Shown here: piece after piece, positions 1 to 5,142 of the stretch
How the letters are laid out: each line of letters opens with the position of its first letter
How positions within the stretch are numbered: the first letter of the stretch is position 1
Translations under genes and position numbers: made by a program
Assembly (NCBI GenBank): GCA_003096235.1
Contig: PIXT01000250.1
Coordinates: 1 to 7,293 of the forward strand
Direction: 5' to 3'
DNA length: 7,293 nt
Source of the DNA: Candidatus Bathyarchaeum sp.
GTDB lineage: Archaea > Thermoproteota > Bathyarchaeia > Bathyarchaeales > Bathyarchaeaceae
The notes under the pieces: model-generated
Databases searched by the model: none
What the model saw: the letters and a program-made list of their open reading frames with translations, nothing else
Told to the model about the DNA's origin: nothing

Positions 1-1469
1 CCTGTAACCCCGTTGTCCCACGTGTTATTGACTGAATAGTAGTACACTTCAGGGTAAAAGAAATTGTCATGCTTTTCGGCAACATGCTGCTTGTTATCGA
101 TGAAATTGTTACTGCAAAAACTGTTGCTATTAGATACGTAAATCTCAACGCTAACTCCGCAGTTCTTTATGTTGTTTCGAAGAATACCGTTGTTGTCTGC
201 GTAAGTTAGCTTGATGCCTGTGTCGCAATCTGTGATGTTGTTTTCGTGGACTGTGTTGTTTGAACTGTACGCGCATTCGATTCCCGTTTCTGCGTTACTG
301 ATGTTGTTTAAGTAAATGCTGTTATTGTTGCTCTCGCCAAAACGTGTGTCCCCGACCTGTATGCCGTAATTACAGTTTACAACGCTGTTCTCGTAGACTT
401 CATTACCGTCAGACCCGTAAAGTTGGATACACGTACGCGCATTTTCGTAATCCGATGAAAGTTTGGGAAAAATCACATCACCATTTACGATGCTGTTTCT
501 AAATACTTTATTGCAGCCACTGCTAACCAGTGCAATTATGTTTGGAGAATTGTCATGAACCAAATTGTTAACGCAGTCTGTTAATACGATGTTTCCTTTG
601 CAGTTTGCTATTTCACTGTTTTTTGTTTTTTCTATCTGTATGACAATCATGTAACTCTTTGACGGATGAACGTTCTTGATTGTCATGTTACTGCAGTTGA
701 CCAAAAATACTTGCTCTGCGCCGTCAATAACCTGATTTGATGCCCCATCAAAATGGACAACGGGTTTGCCATCTATTGTGTTACCGACGAGTGTGTTTGT
801 TTCTACACCAAAAAGGCGTAACCCACATCCTGTAAGCGTGTTATTCACTAACGTAGTATTACTGCAGCCTCCCCCACAGTAGATGCCCTTTTGGGGATTT
901 TGTGCAGTTATGGTGTTTCCTGACACAAACGTGTTGTTGGCAAACTCAACATAGATGCCCCAACCGCCTAATTTGTCTGTCATTGTGCTGGTGCTGTTAA
1001 CTACGGTTATTGTGTTGTTTATGATTTTGTTGTTAAGACCTCTTCCTCGTTGTATGGGGACATCCTCTGGACATAAGTCAATGGCGTACGAGCTTATGCC
1101 AACACTAAAACCTTTGATGTTCAGATTTTTGATTGTAATATTATACATACTTCGCAGAAACACACCCACTCCTGTTCCGTTGCATTGAATCGTGTGACCT
1201 GCACCATCAATTACAATGTTGTCTTTCATCGCCAATAGGAAACCCGACAAGTCTCCAAAACTAGTGTTCAGAACCCCGTTAACATCACCCGTGAATGTGT
1301 AAGTGTCTCCGTCACGCTGAATTTTATCTGTGCCCTCAACTGCACCATCAGGCATGATTCGGATAACCCCAACAACTATGTCCGCTTTTACCACTCTAAC
1401 TTCTGGAACAATAAACACGCTAAAACAAAGAATCAGCAACAAACCAATTAGCGAGACAAAATTTTTCAC
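1..1469 (-). CDS. Secreted NosD-like right-handed parallel beta-helix protein (partial, C-terminus beyond left edge)
   Basis: Reading the minus strand from a GTG at 1469 gives 489 codons without a stop to the window edge. Residues 1-29 form a signal peptide (MKNF, then a hydrophobic run, likely cut after VKA). Residues 38-100 hold the header common to archaeal NosD-like proteins (DGAVEGTD, TYTFTGDVNG, NIVIDGAGHTI). The rest is Asn-rich beta-helix rungs of about 22-27 residues (NNTVHENNITDCDTGI type). The last visible residues (NNTWDNGVT) match the start of the WDNG-GNYWSDY ending seen in the upstream gene, so probably only a short C-terminal part is missing. There are about 16 cysteines; C366, C415 and C437 sit at equivalent rung positions. 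It is the third gene of the minus-strand cluster, 24 bases after the previous stop. An in-frame TGA upstream of the GTG rules out a longer form. The fold is clear, but the substrate is unknown. NosD of denitrifiers is only a fold relative, and adhesion or polysaccharide binding is equally possible. Confidence 0.85.
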   Translation of the reverse strand, partial: MKNFVSLIGLLLILCFSVFIVPEVRVVKADIVVGVIRIMPDGAVEGTDKIQRDGDTYTFTGDVNGVLNTSFGDLSGFLLAMKDNIVIDGAGHTIQCNGTGVGVFLRSMYNITIKNLNIKGFSVGISSYAIDLCPEDVPIQRGRGLNNKIINNTITVVNSTSTMTDKLGGWGIYVEFANNTFVSGNTITAQNPQKGIYCGGGCSNTTLVNNTLTGCGLRLFGVETNTLVGNTIDGKPVVHFDGASNQVIDGAEQVFLVNCSNMTIKNVHPSKSYMIVIQIEKTKNSEIANCKGNIVLTDCVNNLVHDNSPNIIALVSSGCNKVFRNSIVNGDVIFPKLSSDYENARTCIQLYGSDGNEVYENSVVNCNYGIQVGDTRFGESNNNSIYLNNISNAETGIECAYSSNNTVHENNITDCDTGIKLTYADNNGILRNNIKNCGVSVEIYVSNSNSFCSNNFIDNKQHVAEKHDNFFYPEVYYYSVNNTWDNGVT

Positions 1470-1478
1470 TTCATTTTT

Positions 1479-1483
1479 CTCCC
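1479..1483 (-). promoter_or_regulatory. Ribosome binding site GGGAG for the partial beta-helix gene
   Basis: GGGAG on the minus strand lies 9 bases before the GTG at 1469, inside the 24-base gap after the preceding stop. It supports the GTG start. An ATG 5 bases further upstream (1474-1472) is in another frame and stops after two codons (ATG AAG TGA). Confidence 0.6.
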
Positions 1484-1493
1484 GTAATCAGCA

Positions 1494-3557
1494 TTACCTT
1501 TTTTTAATTCTATAATGAACCCCTGCTACTACGACTACAACTAGCAAAAACAGCAGGAACCAAAATAACGGAAACTCAGAACTTGTCACATCCTCCACTA
1601 GCGGGTAGTTGTCTTGGTTGTTCTCGTCAATAATGTAGGGGGTGTCTCCTACTCCGTCACCGTTTTCATCCAGTCCATTATAATCGCTCCAGTAGTTTCC
1701 TTCACTACCGTTATCCCAAAATGTTACTGAATCAGCGTGGACTTCAACCGTGTTGTTTACAAAATCGTTACAATAAAATGTGTTATTGAAAGCTTCTGGG
1801 GCAATCTGTACCGCAACCTTGTTATTTTGTATAATATTCTCTGAAAAGATGTTGCCTGAACAATAACCCAGCTGAATCCCATAGGGGCTGTTGTATTCAA
1901 CAACATTTTTGGCGACTACATTATTGTCTGAATCCATAACCAAAACCGCCCCACTGTTTCCAACAATGCTGTTGTTTGAGGACTCCCAAAGCCCAACAAA
2001 TCCCCTGTTTTCAGAAATAACGTTGCCTGCAGATTGGCTGTACAGGCTAATGCTTGCGTTGTTTGAAAAAACACAATTGTTTGATGACTCATGAAGCTCG
2101 ATGCTGTCTGTGTTTCCACAAACCGTGTTGTTTGAGGAGCAAGAGAGCTTTATCATCCAACTGTTACCCAACAAAACGTTGCCATCCGATTCTACAAGAC
2201 TGATTGCAGCCCTATTTCCAGAAACAGTGTTGTTTGAAGAACTCTCAAGATAAACCCCACTGTAATGATAATCGTCGATAACATTGCCTGAAATAATACA
2301 GTTTGAAGAACCGAAAACCCTGATGTCGATTCCACAACGCTTTATCACCATATTCCTGACCGTAACATTATCTCTGCCAGAAACATCCACGCCTACGCAA
2401 TCCATACTTCCGGTTCCTTGAAGAACAAAGCCGCCGCCATCCAAAACAACATCGTCGCACTCAACAATAACCGAGCCATTAATGTCACCCAAAAAAGTGT
2501 AGACGTCTCCCTGTTGCACGACACTGTCTGTTCCTTGAACGCTTCCATCAGCCCTGATGTAAATTCTATCTGCTGGAACATAGCCAACAGGAGTATACTG
2601 CTCATTCTCGTGACAATAAACGCCGTTAAGATTGAAAAAAGGAAATCCATGCATAACATACAACTTGTCATTCAAAACTACAGCATCTAAACTGAAACGT
2701 GCGGTTGGCATGGGCTCGCCAACGGTCCACATGTCTGTTTCTGGGTCGTACACCTGATTCCAGTCAGTGCCAAATAGGCTGGCTGAAGCTAATCCGCCAA
2801 GAACATAGATTCTTTTTGGAGCCTGCTCGCCAGTTGTGGCTGCTGCGGTTGCTTGCCATACAACCTTGGGGATGGGGGCTCCTAAACTCCATGTGTCTGT
2901 TGTTGTGTCATAAATTTGGGTAACATCTAGATTTAACTCATCATGAAACTCATCTTGACCGCCTATAACGTAGATTTTGTTGTCAACTACTGCAGACGCA
3001 TACTCCACAACAGGATATCTCATAGGCTCTTTTGTTGTCCATGTGTCCGTTTGTGGGTCATAAACCTCGTTTAACGCCACAGTTGACATCTGACCACCAG
3101 TTCTTCCCCCTATCAAGTAGATTTTACCATCAACCACATTTGCCTCCATCTGTGTTCTGGGTGTAGGCATTGATGTTCTGTTTTCCCACGTCTGTGTTTG
3201 TGGGTCGTAAACCTGATTTAAACCATCACGTCCGCCTATTACATAGATTTTATTTTGGTAAACAGCCAACACAAACCCACTTCTTTTGATGGGCATAACA
3301 TTCTTTGCATCCCATGTGTCCAAAACGGGGTCATACTCAAAAACGGCATTGTTGCTGTAAATCACATTATCATACTCGCCACTGCCGCCAATCGCATAAA
3401 TTTTGCCATTCACTCCAACAATCCCAACACTGCTTAACGGCGTTGACGCATTTGACTTCCATGACCCCTCAGTTGCACTAACTACTGGAACATAAAACGT
3501 CGACAACACTAAAACAAGAACTAGTGAACTGATAATAACGCTCCCGAACTTTTTCAC
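1494..3557 (-). CDS. Kelch beta-propeller fused to NosD-like beta-helix, membrane-anchored surface protein
   Basis: This 687-residue exported protein starts with a signal peptide (1-28, MKKFGS then a hydrophobic stretch ending VVSA). Residues about 45-326 are six Kelch repeats, each with an IYVIGG-like strand (53, 104, 146, 195, 250, 299) and a YDPxTxxW strand. The sixth is degenerate (LYVMHG, no Trp), which may mark blade closure. Residues 330-380 are the NosD header (ADGSVQGTD, VYTFLGDING). Residues 385-610 are beta-helix rungs, several exactly 17 residues long. Then come FWDNGSEGNYWSDY and GDGVGDTPYI (613-642), the usual end of archaeal NosD-like proteins. Residues 662-681 are a membrane segment followed by basic RIKKR, so the protein is probably anchored with its propeller and helix outside. 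The start is GTG; an overlapping ATG one base upstream is out of frame and stops at once. The stop of the preceding gene is 5 bases upstream, implying co-transcription. The ligand is unknown; both folds commonly serve in carbohydrate or protein binding. Confidence 0.9.
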   Translation of the reverse strand: MKKFGSVIISSLVLVLVLSTFYVPVVSATEGSWKSNASTPLSSVGIVGVNGKIYAIGGSGEYDNVIYSNNAVFEYDPVLDTWDAKNVMPIKRSGFVLAVYQNKIYVIGGRDGLNQVYDPQTQTWENRTSMPTPRTQMEANVVDGKIYLIGGRTGGQMSTVALNEVYDPQTDTWTTKEPMRYPVVEYASAVVDNKIYVIGGQDEFHDELNLDVTQIYDTTTDTWSLGAPIPKVVWQATAAATTGEQAPKRIYVLGGLASASLFGTDWNQVYDPETDMWTVGEPMPTARFSLDAVVLNDKLYVMHGFPFFNLNGVYCHENEQYTPVGYVPADRIYIRADGSVQGTDSVVQQGDVYTFLGDINGSVIVECDDVVLDGGGFVLQGTGSMDCVGVDVSGRDNVTVRNMVIKRCGIDIRVFGSSNCIISGNVIDDYHYSGVYLESSSNNTVSGNRAAISLVESDGNVLLGNSWMIKLSCSSNNTVCGNTDSIELHESSNNCVFSNNASISLYSQSAGNVISENRGFVGLWESSNNSIVGNSGAVLVMDSDNNVVAKNVVEYNSPYGIQLGYCSGNIFSENIIQNNKVAVQIAPEAFNNTFYCNDFVNNTVEVHADSVTFWDNGSEGNYWSDYNGLDENGDGVGDTPYIIDENNQDNYPLVEDVTSSEFPLFWFLLFLLVVVVVAGVHYRIKKR
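1908..2252 (-). repeat. Short-rung (17-residue) beta-helix repeats in the Kelch-NosD protein
   Basis: Residues about 436-550 repeat an Asn-Asn/Gly-Asn turn (NNTV, GNVL, NNTV, NNCV, GNVI, NNSI, NNVV). The second Asn falls at 443, 460, 477, 494, 512, 529 and 546, a period of 17 with one 18. Each unit has a short hydrophobic strand (ISLVES, IKLSCS, IELHES, ISLYSQ, VGLWES, VLVMDS). This is a regular coil shorter than the roughly 22-residue rung usual for NosD-like proteins. Confidence 0.7.
2580..3470 (-). repeat. Six Kelch repeats (beta-propeller) in the Kelch-NosD protein
   Basis: There are six units of about 42-55 residues, with the Gly-Gly strand (IYAIGG, IYVIGG, IYLIGG, IYVIGG, IYVLGG, LYVMHG) and, in the first five, a paired Tyr-Trp strand (YDPVLDTW, YDPQTQTW, YDPQTDTW, YDTTTDTW, YDPETDMW). 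These are the diagnostic Gly-Gly and Tyr/Trp positions of Kelch motifs. The sixth unit has lost one Gly and the Trp. Confidence 0.85.
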
Positions 3558-3562
3558 ATCAG

Positions 3563-4903
3563 TTATTTCCTTTTATTGCAGTCATGTAGTCGCTGTTTGT
3601 AAACGGCTACAACTACTATAACCGAACACAACAGTATCACCATTGGTGTCCATGATCCAAACTCTGGAATCTGTTCTCCAGAGGCGTTTACTCTCGCAAA
3701 CCAGACCTCAGAATGAGAGCCTTCATCTCTTGATTGTGTGGTTCCCGCCATTGCGTATCCACCGTCATCTGTTTGCACAGCAAAAAGATCAAAATTGTCG
3801 CCTAAGCCCTCGTAAAAGTCGCCTCTTTGTATGCCGCCATTAGAGCTTATCGTAACCAAAAACAAGTAACTGTTCATGGTAGGGTATCCGCCCATAGAGC
3901 TTACCCAACCTGAAACTGCGTATCCCCCATCTGATGTCTGAATCATGCGGCTTGGTATTGCGGGATATACAGGACCCCAAGTTACTTGCCATTCAATGTT
4001 ACCGCTTGAATCCACATGAGCCACCCAAACATCAATTATTCCTATTATGAAGCCTGCAGAAGCAGCTAACGTGTAGCCCCCATCGTCTGTCTGAACCACC
4101 GAATATCCCGTAAATTTTTTTGATTCCTCATTTTCATCTCTGTATGCTTTTTCCCATTCCATATTACCCTCTGCATCAGTTTTGACAAGCCAGCACCTTG
4201 AATTATATGCACTATCACCAAAAGAGTACGTTCTTCCAGCCAACGCATATCCGCCGTCGCTGGTCTGAATCACCGAACTTGCATAATCACCTCTGACCCC
4301 TCCATATGTCCTGTTCCACTCCATGTTACCTTCAGAATCAGTTTTAACCAGCCAACCATCAGTATTCGACTCGTTCTTTACAAAATAGCCTGCCAACGCA
4401 TATCCGCCGTCACTTGATTGAATAACAGAATTTGCAGATTCTTCAGTTACCTGTCCATATGTTCTGTTCCACTGCATGTTCCCTGAAGAGTCAACTTTGA
4501 TTAGCCAAAAATCGCTGTCACCTGCACCAAAAGAATATGTTTCACCTGCCATGACATACCCTCCATCGCTTGTGCGAACCATATCGGTTGCAGTGTCTGC
4601 TTCTGCTCCTCCATATGTCATGTTCCATTGCATGTTTCCACTTGAATCAACTTTGATCAACCAAAAATCAGCACCACCCGCACCAAACGAACGAGTTGTC
4701 CCAGCTATTACATATCCTCCATCGCCCGCCTGAACAATTGCAGCCGCTTTGTCATCCAATTCTCCACCAAACAATATGTCCAATGTATCTGACGAGGCAG
4801 AAGCACAGACGTTTGCTGGGCACACAAAAAGCAAACTGGCTACAAGAAACGCTGAAACAACCAACTTTAAACTCTGTCTTCTAATGCTAACCATTGGTCT
4901 CAC
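3563..4903 (-). CDS. Exported seven-repeat beta-propeller protein with PEF-type C-terminal membrane tail
   Basis: This 446-residue protein has a signal peptide (about 1-33, ending PANVCA). Seven repeats of 51-58 residues follow, each marked by DGGY (61, 113, 165, 216, 274, 325, 380) with the pattern TSDGGYxLAG...FWLIKVDSSGNMQW. Seven units fit a seven-bladed propeller, with N-terminal LDILFGG as the likely closing strand. The end reads IPEFGSW (412-418), a hydrophobic segment (about 419-435), then a basic tail (QRLHDCNKRK). This is the archaeal PEF-CTERM-like layout, which suggests anchoring or processing at the membrane. The start is either GTG 4903 or ATG 4894 (third codon after the GTG). 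A TATA-like box about 27 bases upstream of 4903 would make the GTG nearly leaderless; the ATG would have GTGAG just before it. It is the first gene of the minus-strand cluster. Blades 1 and 2 are very similar in DNA, indicating recent internal duplication. The ligand is unknown. Confidence 0.88.
   Translation of the reverse strand: MRPMVSIRRQSLKLVVSAFLVASLLFVCPANVCASASSDTLDILFGGELDDKAAAIVQAGDGGYVIAGTTRSFGAGGADFWLIKVDSSGNMQWNMTYGGAEADTATDMVRTSDGGYVMAGETYSFGAGDSDFWLIKVDSSGNMQWNRTYGQVTEESANSVIQSSDGGYALAGYFVKNESNTDGWLVKTDSEGNMEWNRTYGGVRGDYASSVIQTSDGGYALAGRTYSFGDSAYNSRCWLVKTDAEGNMEWEKAYRDENEESKKFTGYSVVQTDDGGYTLAASAGFIIGIIDVWVAHVDSSGNIEWQVTWGPVYPAIPSRMIQTSDGGYAVSGWVSSMGGYPTMNSYLFLVTISSNGGIQRGDFYEGLGDNFDLFAVQTDDGGYAMAGTTQSRDEGSHSEVWFARVNASGEQIPEFGSWTPMVILLCSVIVVVAVYKQRLHDCNKRK
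3566..3574 (-). promoter_or_regulatory. Ribosome binding site AAAAGGAAA for the Kelch-NosD gene
   Basis: AAAAGGAAA forms the last three sense codons (Lys-Arg-Lys) of the preceding gene. Its AGGA lies 10 bases before the GTG at 3557. A ribosome binding site embedded in the upstream coding end indicates translational coupling within one mRNA. Confidence 0.5.
3674..4771 (-). repeat. Seven tandem DGGY propeller blades, some near-identical at DNA level
   Basis: The units are spaced 52, 52, 51, 58, 51 and 55 residues apart. The first two share FWLIKVDSSGNMQWN exactly in protein, and their DNA at about 4611-4670 and 4455-4516 is largely the same. Blades 3 and 4 share the GNMEWNRTYGG-type strand pattern. 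Blades 5-7 are more divergent, so the array appears to have grown or been homogenised at its N-terminal end. Confidence 0.8.
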
Positions 4904-4926
4904 GTATAATTTTGGGCTTATTTGCT

Positions 4927-4934
4927 GATAAAAG
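4927..4934 (-). promoter_or_regulatory. TATA-like box for the minus-strand surface-protein operon
   Basis: CTTTTATC on the minus strand is centred about 27 bases upstream of the GTG at 4903 and about 36 upstream of the ATG at 4894. The usual archaeal TATA-to-start distance is about 25 bases, so transcription would begin close to the GTG, giving a leaderless or very short leader. The match to the archaeal consensus is only fair. Confidence 0.35.
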
Positions 4935-4938
4935 GGTA

Positions 4939-4960
4939 CTTATCAAGGTTTCTTGACTAA
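4939..4960. promoter_or_regulatory. Candidate operator copy 1 (imperfect inverted repeat)
   Basis: TCAAG (4943-4947) and CTTGA (4952-4956) form inverted arms around GTTT. Over 22 bases it matches copy 2 at 17 positions. It sits directly upstream of the TATA-like box of the minus-strand operon, a position suited to a regulator acting on pre-initiation complex assembly. Confidence 0.45.
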
Positions 4961-4983
4961 CATAACGCATCACCTCTGCATTT

Positions 4984-5005
4984 TTGGTCAAAGTTTCTTG
5001 ACCAA
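4984..5005. promoter_or_regulatory. Candidate operator copy 2 (perfect 8-base inverted repeat)
   Basis: TTGGTCAA (4984-4991) and TTGACCAA (4998-5005) are exact reverse complements around a 6-base centre (AGTTTC). The central AGTTTCTTGAC resembles copy 1, offset by exactly 45 bases. A dyad of this size fits a dimeric winged-helix regulator. A simple RNA hairpin is an alternative, but no T-run follows it to make a terminator. Confidence 0.5.
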
Positions 5006-5020
5006 GCAACCGTTCGCCTG

Positions 5021-5073
5021 TTTTTCATCAATACCTGCTTTTTCTCTCGAAAACTATTCACGTTTTTTCATCA
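5021..5073. repeat. Pair of 10-base direct repeats TTTTTCATCA
   Basis: TTTTTCATCA occurs at 5021-5030 and again at 5064-5073, 43 bases apart, upstream of the plus-strand gene's promoter. The region is T-rich, so chance is possible. No other function is visible. Confidence 0.3.
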
Positions 5074-5086
5074 CAGTTTTTCTGGG

Positions 5087-5098
5087 TATACTTTAATT
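5087..5098 (+). promoter_or_regulatory. TATA-like box for the plus-strand fusion gene
   Basis: TATACTTTAATT lies about 45-56 bases before the ATG at 5143. A start about 25 bases downstream would fall near 5120 and leave a leader of some 20 bases containing the GGTGAG site. The surrounding AT-rich run makes the exact box uncertain. Confidence 0.4.
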
Positions 5099-5130
5099 TT
5101 TTAAACTAGACTGTTGTAATAGCTGGTACT

Positions 5131-5136
5131 GGTGAG
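5131..5136 (+). promoter_or_regulatory. Ribosome binding site GGTGAG for the fusion gene
   Basis: GGTGAG, a strong archaeal Shine-Dalgarno match, ends 6 bases before the ATG at 5143. Another ATG at 5138 is out of frame and too close to the site. An in-frame TAG at 5107 excludes any longer start. Confidence 0.65.
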
Positions 5137-5142
5137 TATGGT

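Noticed and set aside
955..1188. 77-codon plus-strand frame with a hydrophobic N-terminus that could suggest a small membrane protein
   Set aside because: It is antisense to the well-supported beta-helix gene. The hydrophobic run comes from Asn/Thr-rich codons (AAC, AAT, ACA) read backwards as GTT, ATT and TGT.
2393..2690. Overlapping 90-92-codon frames on both strands
   Set aside because: Both lie inside the Kelch-NosD gene, whose frame has clear repeats across this stretch, and neither has a ribosome binding site.
1..3557. NosD assignment in the functional sense (copper insertion into nitrous oxide reductase)
   Set aside because: Only the beta-helix fold and repeat pattern support the name. 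No nosZ, nosF or nosY-like gene is in the window, and such helices are common in archaeal surface proteins.
3674..4771. Regular repeats as a CRISPR array or satellite DNA
   Set aside because: The period of about 156 bases is the in-frame protein blade repeat of one gene, with no short exact repeats separated by unique spacers.
4984..5005. Inverted repeat as a transcription terminator
   Set aside because: No T-rich tract follows on either strand, and it sits between two divergent gene starts where no transcript needs to end.
5138..5140. Alternative ATG start for the fusion gene
   Set aside because: It is out of frame with the domain-bearing reading frame and only one base after GGTGAG, too close for initiation.
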